Below, piece after piece: positions 46,920-54,916 of a DNA stretch of 64,000 nucleotides. Position 1 is the first letter of the stretch, and each line of letters begins with the position of its first letter. A program made the translations under genes and the position numbers. The stretch lies in assembly GCF_001274785.1 (NCBI RefSeq), contig NZ_LHPI01000009.1:186001-250000 (forward strand), given 5' to 3'. The notes under the pieces were generated by a model. The model was not told the DNA's origin, made no database searches, and worked only from the letters and a program-made list of their open reading frames with translations. This DNA comes from Vibrio hepatarius. Lineage in GTDB: Bacteria; Pseudomonadota; Gammaproteobacteria; Enterobacterales; Vibrionaceae.

Positions 46920-48581
46920 ATGAGTCTGAGCATAAAAAGCCGTCTATATGTTTTAGCGCTGATCCCCCTACTCGCAATTACCATCGGAATGTTGAGCGTA
47001 ACCTACTTGAAAACCAGTAGTCTCAACTTAGAGCAGGCACAAGTCACTCGCCAAAATATGATGGATACTAAAAAATCTGAGTTAAAACAGTTCCTCCAAC
47101 TGGCAACATCGTCAGTTGAACCGCTTTTAAAGCAAGGAGCACCACTTGAAGACGCACTGCCAATACTAAGAAGTTTAAAATACGGTGAAACCGGATATAT
47201 CTTTGCCTACGATTCTAAAGGGGTACGAATCGTTACTGGCGACAGCGATAAAGGTATCGGTGAAAGCTTTTGGGACTTGCAAGACAAGAAAGGCAACTTC
47301 CTGATTCAAGACCTGATTCGAAATGCCAAAACTGGTGACTACACCACCTATTACTTTCCAAAACTGGGCGAAACCGAAGCACTGCCTAAACTGAGCTTTT
47401 CAGTCTTCATCCCTGAATGGGACGTCATGCTAGGTACAGGGTTCTATACCGACGATGTCGATGCAGTGATCGCGAGTATGGAGCAAACCTCTAATGAAGC
47501 ATTAGAAGCAACCCTATCGACAATTTTCCTTTTCTGTATTGTTATCTCTGCGATCGTCGCATTGTTTGCCGTCGTGGTGAATCGAAGCATCATGCAACCG
47601 CTGAAAAAGTTTGACGAGTCAATCAGTGCGTTTGCCACGGGTGAGGCTGACCTCACCGCGCGTATGGAGACCTTTAACGCCCCCGAGTTTGCTCGTTTAA
47701 GCGAGAGCTTTAACGCCTTTGTCGCAAGCCTACAGTCTATTATCCGCAGCGTCAGTGAAGTCGGTCAGCAAGTCGTCGATGAAACCAACAGCATGTCCAA
47801 CAGGGCGGCACAAGTAGATGAGTTAGCCACTGGTCAGCGTGAGGAAACGGAACAGGTGGCCACCGCAATGACAGAGCTCACCACTACAGCGAGCGAAATC
47901 TCCAACAACGCAAGCCAAGCGGCGCAATCCGCCAAAGAAGCGGACGACAACGCTAAAGACGCGCAGGACATTGTTAATTCTGCGGCTAAATCCGTAGAAG
48001 CGCTTGCCAATGAAGTTTCGCAAGCGAGCAGTGTGATTTCTCACCTCGAAGGCAATGTGAAAAACATCGCGGTTTCGTTGGGTGTGATTCAAGACATTGC
48101 CGAACAAACCAACCTACTCGCTCTTAATGCCGCAATTGAAGCGGCACGCGCAGGTGAGCAAGGCCGTGGTTTCGCCGTCGTCGCAGACGAAGTCCGCAAA
48201 CTGGCAAGCCGCACACAAGAGAGTACTGGAGAAATACATCAGATGATAGAGCAGTTGAAATCGGCGTCTGATGCCGCGGTTAAGGCGATGGACTCCAGCC
48301 AAACCTTAAGCCACAGCACGGTAGAAGAAGCCAATTCTGCCACCCAAGCTTTGGTGAAGATTCAAGAATCCATCGGCACGATCATGGACATGAACGCGCT
48401 GATCGCCACAGCCACCGAAGAACAAAGCATTGTTGGTCAAGAGATCTCTCAACGCGTGGTTGTCATCTCAGACCAAAGCTACCAGTCTGCGGATTTGGCG
48501 AACGAGAACCGCTCTGGTAGTCAAGAACTCAACCAACGAGCCACTCAACTGTACGAACTTGTTGACCGATTTACGGTGTAA
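46920..48581 (+). CDS. Methyl-accepting chemotaxis protein with single Cache domain
   Basis: 553 aa. TM1 (about 8-29), a periplasmic sCache_2-type sensor (about 35-195; [34 protein letters not shown]), TM2 (about 200-222), HAMP (about 223-275) and a long signalling helix with the receptor hairpin [37 protein letters not shown]. sCache_2 receptors often sense organic acids, but the ligand here is unknown. Ends at a terminator shared with a convergent gene. Confidence 0.95.
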   Translation: MSLSIKSRLYVLALIPLLAITIGMLSVTYLKTSSLNLEQAQVTRQNMMDTKKSELKQFLQLATSSVEPLLKQGAPLEDALPILRSLKYGETGYIFAYDSKGVRIVTGDSDKGIGESFWDLQDKKGNFLIQDLIRNAKTGDYTTYYFPKLGETEALPKLSFSVFIPEWDVMLGTGFYTDDVDAVIASMEQTSNEALEATLSTIFLFCIVISAIVALFAVVVNRSIMQPLKKFDESISAFATGEADLTARMETFNAPEFARLSESFNAFVASLQSIIRSVSEVGQQVVDETNSMSNRAAQVDELATGQREETEQVATAMTELTTTASEISNNASQAAQSAKEADDNAKDAQDIVNSAAKSVEALANEVSQASSVISHLEGNVKNIAVSLGVIQDIAEQTNLLALNAAIEAARAGEQGRGFAVVADEVRKLASRTQESTGEIHQMIEQLKSASDAAVKAMDSSQTLSHSTVEEANSATQALVKIQESIGTIMDMNALIATATEEQSIVGQEISQRVVVISDQSYQSADLANENRSGSQELNQRATQLYELVDRFTV

Positions 48582-48583
48582 AT
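48569..48583. other. Degenerate parS2-like site at the receptor gene's end
   Basis: ATTTACGGTGTAAAT differs from NTTTACANTGTAAAN at one position (A to G in the left arm). It overlaps the stop codon, so coding constraint may explain it. Confidence 0.35.
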
Positions 48584-48595
48584 TGAGATACAAAC

Positions 48596-48621
48596 AAGCC
48601 CGTGACTACGCGGGCTTTTTT
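48596..48621. terminator. Terminator of the chemoreceptor gene
   Basis: AAGCCCG / CGGGCTT with T6 after it on +. The convergent kinase-like gene stops inside it (48606-48608). Confidence 0.85.
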
Positions 48622-49163
48622 ACTTCTTGAGATTCACTTATCTGCTGCAAAAATTCTTGTGCCATGTGTGGGGAACAGAGACGAATAAAACGAATATGCT
48701 GATACTCTTCGTTTTCCATGTCTTCAATATAACGCTGCCTATTGGAGTGGTACGTCTTTAGTGTCCACAATAAAATCGAATCCCGACTAAACAGCGAGCG
48801 GGAGAATGTTTCCACATTGTTGGTGTTCGGCCATAACTCTTTACCACTGACACAGCGTTGAAACGCTCGGGATAGCGCTTGATAAAGAGTGCGCTGAAAG
48901 GAGTAGTCGATCCATACGATGGTATCCACATCCTGCCATTTGACGGATCGGGTGCGATTGTAGTTCCCGTCTAGCACCCAATGTTCGACCGACAAGGCTT
49001 CCGATAGCTTTTGGACAAACTCTTCGTCGTTTGTCCCTTGCCAGTCCTTTTTCCAATACAGGCGATCCATTTCAATATGCGGATAGTTAAGCGCTTGTGC
49101 AAGTTGTCGGCTAAAGGTGGATTTACCACTTCCACTGGTCCCTACTACGTTTATTCTGCGCAT
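48606..49163 (-). CDS. P-loop kinase-like (AAA_17/adenylate-kinase-like) protein
   Basis: 185 aa from the ATG at 49163 (GAGGTG upstream); the frame up to 49226 is rejected. The Walker A is VVGTSGSGKSTFSRQLA (about 5-21), followed by HIEMDRLYWKKDWQ and HWVLDGNYNRTRSVKWQDVDTIVWIDYSFQRTLYQAL, the pattern of small proteins annotated as topology-modulation/FlaR-like or shikimate-kinase-like. Substrate unknown. Confidence 0.85.
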   Translation of the reverse strand: MRRINVVGTSGSGKSTFSRQLAQALNYPHIEMDRLYWKKDWQGTNDEEFVQKLSEALSVEHWVLDGNYNRTRSVKWQDVDTIVWIDYSFQRTLYQALSRAFQRCVSGKELWPNTNNVETFSRSLFSRDSILLWTLKTYHSNRQRYIEDMENEEYQHIRFIRLCSPHMAQEFLQQISESQEVKKPA

Positions 49164-49247
49164 ATTCACCTCAGAAGCTTTGCAACCTTTTGCGTAAAGT
49201 AGAGCATTTGTTACGTAACAGGGCAAGAATCACAAACCTTAGGTAAC

Positions 49248-49275
49248 AAAAAAGCGACCTGCTTGGTCGCTTTTA
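49248..49275. terminator. Terminator downstream of the LysE gene
   Basis: AAAAGCGACC / GGTCGCTTTT with loop TGCTT; A and T runs on both sides. Confidence 0.85.
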
Positions 49276-49305
49276 AACTTTAGAATGAATCGCCATCGGG
49301 CTTTA

Positions 49306-49926
49306 CTAACTGAGCAGCAACCAAACGCCAACAGCCATCATCAAAGTGCCTGCAATACGATTCATCAGCCGCACGTTTTGCGAATGTCCTAGTACACGTT
49401 TTAATCCTTTACCGCCCGTTGCGTAAAGCGTCATACAGATAAACTCGAAACACAAGATGATCGCGACTAACACCACAAGCTGCGGCGCAAGGTCTACATT
49501 TTGGTCGATGAATGGCGGCAGTAACGAAATCATAAACGCCCAGCCTTTCGGGTTGGCTATTGCCGTCACAAATCCCTGCACCACAAGATCCCAATCACTT
49601 TGTGGTGCGCTTGGGCTGTCGTCCATGTTAATCGCCAGCTTACCGCGGGAGCGCCACATTTGAACGCCCAAATAAAACAGGTAGCCACCACCAATCAGTT
49701 TTAACGCGACAAACAACCAAGGGTAGTTGAGCATGACCGCCGCGATCCCCAACACCGCCGCAACAGCCACTAAACCCACACCGACCAGTTCACCAGCCAT
49801 CATCCATAAAGTACGCTTGTATCCGACACTCATGCCAAGTGTCAGTGCGAGGGTCATACACATCCCTGGTGTGATTGAAACGAAGAAAAAGGTAGGAATA
49901 AACATCCCCAGCAACGCGGTATTCAT
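49306..49926 (-). CDS. LysE/RhtB-family amino acid exporter
   Basis: 206 aa, five to six membrane helices. N-terminal SITPGMCMTLALTLGMSVGYKRTLWMMAGELVG and the central FVTAIANPKGWAFMISLLPPFI are the family signatures (SxxPGP-like and NPKxxxF). Exports amino acids such as homoserine, threonine or lysine; substrate undetermined. Confidence 0.92.
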   Translation of the reverse strand: MNTALLGMFIPTFFFVSITPGMCMTLALTLGMSVGYKRTLWMMAGELVGVGLVAVAAVLGIAAVMLNYPWLFVALKLIGGGYLFYLGVQMWRSRGKLAINMDDSPSAPQSDWDLVVQGFVTAIANPKGWAFMISLLPPFIDQNVDLAPQLVVLVAIILCFEFICMTLYATGGKGLKRVLGHSQNVRLMNRIAGTLMMAVGVWLLLS

Positions 49927-50034
49927 CAGCTCACTATCTTTGTAATTATTTATTGTTCCAACAGATTATCATGCTTTTTACGTTTGTAACGCAGAATCCG
50001 CGTCGTTCTGATTTTTCATTCATAACAAAAGCAG

Positions 50035-50055
50035 AAAAGGCGCAAATGCGCCTTT
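50035..50055 (-). terminator. Terminator downstream of the YdcH-like gene
   Basis: AAAGGCGC / GCGCCTTT with loop AAAT; on the minus strand followed by TTTTCTGCTTTT. Confidence 0.75.
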
Positions 50056-50081
50056 AGATTTCAACATAGCAATACTTGTTA

Positions 50082-50327
50082 CTATTCTGCTGCGCTTTGT
50101 ATTCTCGCGTGGAGTTCGTCTTTCATCGCAGCTCGATTTTGTTTCATCTTAAGCATTTCTTCATCACTAATAGGGGAATCCCTTAGTTCTAATTTACGGA
50201 TCTCTTTATCCAATAGGTCGTATTGTTTCATTTCATCAAGAAACGTTTCGTCAGATTTTGCTAGCGCGGTAATGGTGTCTTTGTATTCAGGAAATTCACT
50301 TAACAGAGAATGGTCTTCACCTAACAT
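50082..50327 (-). CDS. YdcH family (DUF465) small protein
   Basis: 81 aa, a two-helix charged protein with the DUF465 layout: LLSEFPEYKDTITALAKSDETFLDEMKQYDLLDKEIRKLE and a C-terminal LKMKQNRAAMKDELHARI. ATG follows AAGGGG. The function of YdcH is unknown. Monocistronic, divergent from the chaperone gene. Confidence 0.9.
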   Translation of the reverse strand: MLGEDHSLLSEFPEYKDTITALAKSDETFLDEMKQYDLLDKEIRKLELRDSPISDEEMLKMKQNRAAMKDELHARIQSAAE

Positions 50328-50546
50328 ATTAACCCCTTCTTTAGTTCATGTTGGAACGACAAAATCGATGGTTATTTAATCAATGTTAGCAGCAATCCAG
50401 CCACTCATTTGAGATCTAAGTCCGTTGATGACAGGTAGAACGAAATAAAACTGTCAATTCGCAAAAGCGAACAATACAGCGCTAAGGTAGTATTCCCCTG
50501 CTCATTACGGTAGCATTGCCGACCTTTTTTATCGCTTGGAGGTTTT

Positions 50547-51899
50547 ATGTTTATTGGCTTTGACTACGGTACCGCAAACTGTTCTGTGGCAAAAATGGAG
50601 CACGGCAAACCAGAGCTTTTAAAGCTAGAAGGCAATAACGTCTATATCCCCTCCACACTAGCGGCGCCTACGCGTGAATCCGTTGCAGAGTACTTATTTA
50701 AGTTTCGCGATATCAAGCCTTATGATGCGATTGGTGAGCAAGTTTTAAGACGCGCAATCGCCTTTAATCGCGAAGAAAGTATCGAGCTTGAAGCTTCAGA
50801 CCTAGCGTTTGGCAACGCGGCTTTGGATCTGTATCTCGAAGACCCTAGCGATACTTACTATGTAAAGTCACCAAAATCTTTTTTGGGCGCATCCGGTCTG
50901 CGTGATGTGCAAGTCAGCTTTTTTGAAGATCTTGTTTGCGCGATGATGGATAACATTAAACGCAATGCTGAAGCTCATACCAACCAAATCATAACTGATA
51001 CCGTAATCGGCCGTCCGGTTAACTTCCACGGCAGAGACAGCGAAGTCGCCAACCAACAAGCTGAAAGCATTTTGCTTAAAGCGGCTAAACGTGCGGGCTT
51101 CAAAAATGTCGAGTTTCAGTTCGAGCCTGTCGCAGCTGGATTGGAATACGAAGCGACGCTTAGCGACAACAAAACCGTGCTGGTGGTAGATATCGGCGGC
51201 GGTACCACCGACTGCTCTTTAATTGAAATGGGGCCGAGCTGGCGCGGGCAAGCAGACCGAACGCAAAGTCTGTTGGCACACAGTGGACAACGAGTAGGTG
51301 GTAATGACTTAGATATTGCGCTCGCGTTCAAACAGCTGATGGCACCTTTTGGCCTTGGTAGTAAAACCACCGCGAATATTGTGATGCCGACGATTCAGTT
51401 TTGGAATCCCATCGCGATTAACAGCGTGGATGCACAGAGTGATTTCTACTCTCGCGCTAACTTAGCCACCCTCAATCAACTGAAGAAAGACGCACAAGAG
51501 CCAGAAAAACTGGCAAGGTTGTTGGACGTGTTCCACGAAACATTGGGCTATCGAATCGTCCGACAAGCAGAAGAAGCAAAGATAGCGCTTTCTGAACAAC
51601 CTCAATATCGCGTAATGATGCAGGTGCTGTCGGAACAACTTGAAGTGGATATCGACTTCAACGACATGGTTGAAGCGATAGCATCACCGAAGCAGAAAAT
51701 GGCCGAGCTAGTTAAAGAAGCCGTTGAACAAGGCGGCGTAACACCTGATGCGATCTTCATGACTGGCGGCTCAGCCCGCTCACCAATTTTGCGCGGCGCA
51801 GTACAAAAGATCTTACCTAACATTCCGGTTGTGAGTGGCAACTACTTTGGCTCCGTCACAGCAGGCCTCGCGCGTTGGGCTGAGGTATGTTTTAAGTAA
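50547..51899 (+). CDS. yegD: YegD-type Hsp70-family chaperone
   Basis: 450 aa, an actin/Hsp70-fold ATPase without a substrate-binding domain. Phosphate loop 1 is FIGFDYGTANCSVA (2-15), phosphate loop 2 is VLVVDIGGGTTDCSL (about 212-226), and the adenosine motif is DAIFMTGGSARSPILRGAV (about 408-426). E. coli YegD is the closest match in length and layout. Preceded by GGAGG. A parS2 site lies 42 bases downstream. Confidence 0.93.
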   Translation: MFIGFDYGTANCSVAKMEHGKPELLKLEGNNVYIPSTLAAPTRESVAEYLFKFRDIKPYDAIGEQVLRRAIAFNREESIELEASDLAFGNAALDLYLEDPSDTYYVKSPKSFLGASGLRDVQVSFFEDLVCAMMDNIKRNAEAHTNQIITDTVIGRPVNFHGRDSEVANQQAESILLKAAKRAGFKNVEFQFEPVAAGLEYEATLSDNKTVLVVDIGGGTTDCSLIEMGPSWRGQADRTQSLLAHSGQRVGGNDLDIALAFKQLMAPFGLGSKTTANIVMPTIQFWNPIAINSVDAQSDFYSRANLATLNQLKKDAQEPEKLARLLDVFHETLGYRIVRQAEEAKIALSEQPQYRVMMQVLSEQLEVDIDFNDMVEAIASPKQKMAELVKEAVEQGGVTPDAIFMTGGSARSPILRGAVQKILPNIPVVSGNYFGSVTAGLARWAEVCFK

Positions 51900-51940
51900 C
51901 CAACCGATTAGCTAACCTTGAGCACGATTCAAGGCTAGCT

Positions 51941-51955
51941 ATTTACATTGTAAAC
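51941..51955. other. parS2 centromere site
   Basis: ATTTACATTGTAAAC, a perfect match to NTTTACANTGTAAAN, in the gap between yegD and the exonuclease gene. Confidence 0.88.
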
Positions 51956-52085
51956 CACACCCTTTCCTTCGTTTTTCGACTCAACACACTCGAGTTATTG
52001 CTACTTAATATCCCTCTTTTGACGGCTTTTGTTACGTAGAATTATGCTACTCTTGCGTTGCGTAATTTTTCTCAGGAACTCTTCC

Positions 52086-52700
52086 ATGTCTGCTGCAAAC
52101 ACCGTTATCGTTCTCGACTTTGAAACCACTGGCTTGTCTCCCAATATGGGCGATCGAGCGATAGAAATCGGCGCAGTTAAACTGGTTGATGGACAAGTGG
52201 TCGATACCTTTCAGCAACTAATGAATCCGGGATTTAGAGTCAGCTCGTTTATCGAGAGCTATACAGGGATCAGCAATGCAATGTTGGCTAGCGCACCGAG
52301 TTGTGAGCAGGTGATGGCCGAATTTAATCACTTCATCGGTAACGACAATTTAGTAGCCCACAACGCTTCGTTTGATAAACGCTTTCTCGACGCTGAACTT
52401 GAACGCTTGAACACAAACTACGCTGGCGAGTTTGCATGCTCGTTGCTGATCTCTCGTCGTCTTATCCAGCACGCGCCGACACATAAACTGGGCGATCTCG
52501 TGCGCTACAAAAACATCGACCACGACGGCGTGTTTCACCGCGCGTTAGCAGATGCTGAGATGACAGCCAAATTATGGATGTTGATGGTGAATGATCTCGA
52601 GCACAGTGGCATCGCATCACCTACGTTTTCACTGATGCAAACCATCGCAAAAACCAATAAGCGCTCTGTCGAAAAGCTGCTGTCTGTGCAGCGAGGTTAG
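52086..52700 (+). CDS. DEDDh-family 3'-5' exonuclease (DnaQ-like)
   Basis: 204 aa from the ATG at 52086 (AGGAACT upstream); the longer frame from 52029 is rejected. ExoI motif VLDFETTG (8-15), ExoII NLVAHNASFDKRFLD and ExoIII HRALADAEMTAKL with the catalytic His-x5-Asp layout of the DEDDh group. A stand-alone exonuclease like the polymerase III proofreading subunit, role unknown. The pseudogene begins one base after its stop. Confidence 0.92.
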   Translation: MSAANTVIVLDFETTGLSPNMGDRAIEIGAVKLVDGQVVDTFQQLMNPGFRVSSFIESYTGISNAMLASAPSCEQVMAEFNHFIGNDNLVAHNASFDKRFLDAELERLNTNYAGEFACSLLISRRLIQHAPTHKLGDLVRYKNIDHDGVFHRALADAEMTAKLWMLMVNDLEHSGIASPTFSLMQTIAKTNKRSVEKLLSVQRG

Positions 52701-52701
52701 A

Positions 52702-52903
52702 ATGCCAATAACGACCCGCTTGGCAAACAAACAGGATTTTTTATTTCTGTTTGAGTTGAAGAAAGCTGCAGAATACGATGCTGTTAAAGCTCACTCACTT
52801 ACAAGGGAATCGCGTTCACTCACTCTATCAGCGTTTTGGATTCACCATCACAGCGCAAGACGAGCATTTTGTTTATATGCAGAAAGCGGTCAGTCAACCT
52901 TAA
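52702..52903 (+). pseudogene. Decayed GNAT acetyltransferase remnant with internal deletion and frameshift
   Basis: The first 30 codons (ITTRLANKQDFLFLFELKKAAEYDAVKA) look like a GNAT start. After about 52790 the frame changes, and a second frame reads LQGNRVHSLYQRFGFTITAQDEHFVYMQKAVSQP and stops at 52901-52903: the typical GNAT end (SLYxxxGFxxxxxxxxxYM). The central acetyl-CoA-binding half is missing. The intact 76-codon frame over the region is an artefact of the shift. Confidence 0.75.
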
Positions 52904-52932
52904 TCAAACCATCCGTAATCACTTTTTCATGA

Positions 52933-54612
52933 TTACAATTCTTCTTCAAACGCTTCTTCGTCCAGCATTGAAGCACTCTTAATCTCGTACTGATTAAATG
53001 AGAAAATACTTGGTCCATGAGAACGTTTGGTGATGACTTTTTCTTCTCCAAACTGAATCGTAACGTGGGAAAAGACTTTGCTTTTCACCTCGATACGATT
53101 TTCTTCTAGCGCTTTATTTAGCTCATGCTCATTGGAGTCGCGCGCTAGTTTAATCTTTTCGAGCTGTGCGTTGGCTTGTTGCTTTTCTTTTTCCAACGCT
53201 TCTTCTTGTCCTTCAGCGCGTTCCGATTTCGGTGTTTTCTTTAGCTCAAGCTCTTTTCTCACCAACTTCATCGTCGCTTCCTGAGCTTGGTTGTATTGCT
53301 CTTTGAGTTTGTTTTGACGGTCTTTATACATCTGGAAACGGGCAAACGCTTGTACGTGTGTAGCGGTGTCGCCCTCAACGCCAAGTTCAACACAAGTAAT
53401 TTTTCCGCCGACTTTTGTGTGGCCGCCGCTGAGTGTACCGCGCTTCTCGGGCCCGTCAGCAATGGTAAGGTTCTTACCGCACTTCACTTCGCTGTTCATG
53501 CAGTGAAGGGTGAGGTGAATATCTTCACCCGCTTGCAGCTCACTAAATTGGGCGTATTGCGCGGTAATATTCCCGCCAGATTTCACCACACAGCTTCGTG
53601 GTTCGGTTTCCGACAAGTTGTGGCCAATGATCCCTTTTGCAACTTGTATGTCGCCCTGAGCCTGCACGTCCGCTGACTCAATGAATCCACCAATTGTAAT
53701 ATTCCCCATCGCACGAACAATCATATCGGACTCAACGTTGCCGAGTACAATCACATCACCTTTGAACTTTACGTGCCCTGTCGCTACGCCGATCTCAGGT
53801 AAACATAGAGCATCACTCACATCGACACTGCGGTCTTTGAAAGTCGGCATACCCGAGACGGTCGCAATAAGTAGATTCGGATCTTTAGACGAGATTTCCG
53901 TGCCTTTACCCGCTTTGAGTAAGGCATCTTTGCCAGGTTTAGGATGGATAACTTGCCCGAGCACAGTGATGCCGGGTTTGCCGCGTGTTGCAGGCATTCG
54001 ACGCATCACAGGTTGATGCTCAGACACATTGATGGTTTCACCTAAGTCCAGCATGTCCACTTTGCCTTCACTCTTGCCCTCTTTAGGCGCAAGGACTTGT
54101 TTGGCTGGGTCTTCTACTAAGGGAATAAACTTGGCGTCCTGACCTTGAACGGGATCAGTACCTTTGGCGACAGCCTGCGTAAAGCGCTCACCAGGACTGA
54201 GCTGGTGGCTCATTACTAACACTTTTTTTAGCGCTAGCTTGTTGATACCTCGTTTTACCTTGGCTTCTGCTAACGCTTGAACAATTTGCGGTCCTTTGAG
54301 GGGCTGTCCTTTGTACGCGCCAGTGACAGTGATGACGGCCAACATATCGTGATCTTTAAGCTCGACTTCCAGCGTTGCGTCTCTGACTTCGGCAATTGTT
54401 GTCCCTTCATATGCCTCTGGGTTGCCGTTTTTTGCCAGGTTGATAAATATCTCGACACTTTCTTCGAGAATGAAAAACTGGCTTGCACCAATTAACGACA
54501 ACGCATCAGACAAGCCTCGACGGTCGAAGTTCTTATCAACATCGACTTCAGGCAACAACTTTGCGATAACGGAACGGTTATCATCTGACAAAGCGACAAA
54601 TTTATCCCACAT
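52933..54612 (-). CDS. FapA/DUF342 family protein
   Basis: 559 aa. An N-terminal domain of about 200 residues precedes a polymer-like, right-handed beta-helix region (about 240-400) with regular G/D-spaced strands (GHVKFKGDVIVLGNVESDMIVRAMGNITIGGFIESADVQAQGDIQVAKGI), then a long charged coiled coil (about 420-500). This is the DUF342/FapA layout. In Vibrio vulnificus FapA is linked to glucose control of flagellar polarity, but several paralogues exist, and here no flagellar gene is adjacent. Confidence 0.88.
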   Translation of the reverse strand: MWDKFVALSDDNRSVIAKLLPEVDVDKNFDRRGLSDALSLIGASQFFILEESVEIFINLAKNGNPEAYEGTTIAEVRDATLEVELKDHDMLAVITVTGAYKGQPLKGPQIVQALAEAKVKRGINKLALKKVLVMSHQLSPGERFTQAVAKGTDPVQGQDAKFIPLVEDPAKQVLAPKEGKSEGKVDMLDLGETINVSEHQPVMRRMPATRGKPGITVLGQVIHPKPGKDALLKAGKGTEISSKDPNLLIATVSGMPTFKDRSVDVSDALCLPEIGVATGHVKFKGDVIVLGNVESDMIVRAMGNITIGGFIESADVQAQGDIQVAKGIIGHNLSETEPRSCVVKSGGNITAQYAQFSELQAGEDIHLTLHCMNSEVKCGKNLTIADGPEKRGTLSGGHTKVGGKITCVELGVEGDTATHVQAFARFQMYKDRQNKLKEQYNQAQEATMKLVRKELELKKTPKSERAEGQEEALEKEKQQANAQLEKIKLARDSNEHELNKALEENRIEVKSKVFSHVTIQFGEEKVITKRSHGPSIFSFNQYEIKSASMLDEEAFEEEL

Positions 54613-54835
54613 ATGAACATCAGCCCGTAAAACTCCCTGTTCCGAGTGTATGCAATTTGCTCGCCGACCTGTATCAAAAATATGACAAATTAGACGCTAG
54701 TCACTTATTGGTCGCTATTTTTATCGGAAGTGTAATTGGAATCGAGATAACAAAATGGGGTAATCAATAATAATATCAACTACAAGAAGTGACGCGACGT
54801 TTGTAGCAGAGATAAAAATCAAACTAAGCTTATGA

Positions 54836-54850
54836 ATTTACAGTGTAAAA
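54836..54850. other. parS2 centromere site, cluster member 1
   Basis: ATTTACAGTGTAAAA, perfect consensus. First of three sites within 81 bases in the 304-base gap 54613-54916, which is otherwise featureless. Confidence 0.92.
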
Positions 54851-54858
54851 TAAAAACC

Positions 54859-54873
54859 CTTTACACTGTAAAT
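54859..54873. other. parS2 centromere site, cluster member 2
   Basis: CTTTACACTGTAAAT, perfect consensus, 8 bases after site 1. Confidence 0.92.
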
Positions 54874-54901
54874 CGACCAGCCAAGCAGTCGTAACACTCG
54901 C

Positions 54902-54916
54902 GTTTACAGTGTAAAT
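54902..54916. other. parS2 centromere site, cluster member 3
   Basis: GTTTACAGTGTAAAT, perfect consensus, abutting the tmcA stop codon (54917-54919). Confidence 0.92.

Noticed and set aside
52702..52932. Intact 76-codon protein after the exonuclease
   Set aside because: Only its first 30 codons look like protein; the rest is the wrong frame of a GNAT C-terminus, so it is called a pseudogene instead.
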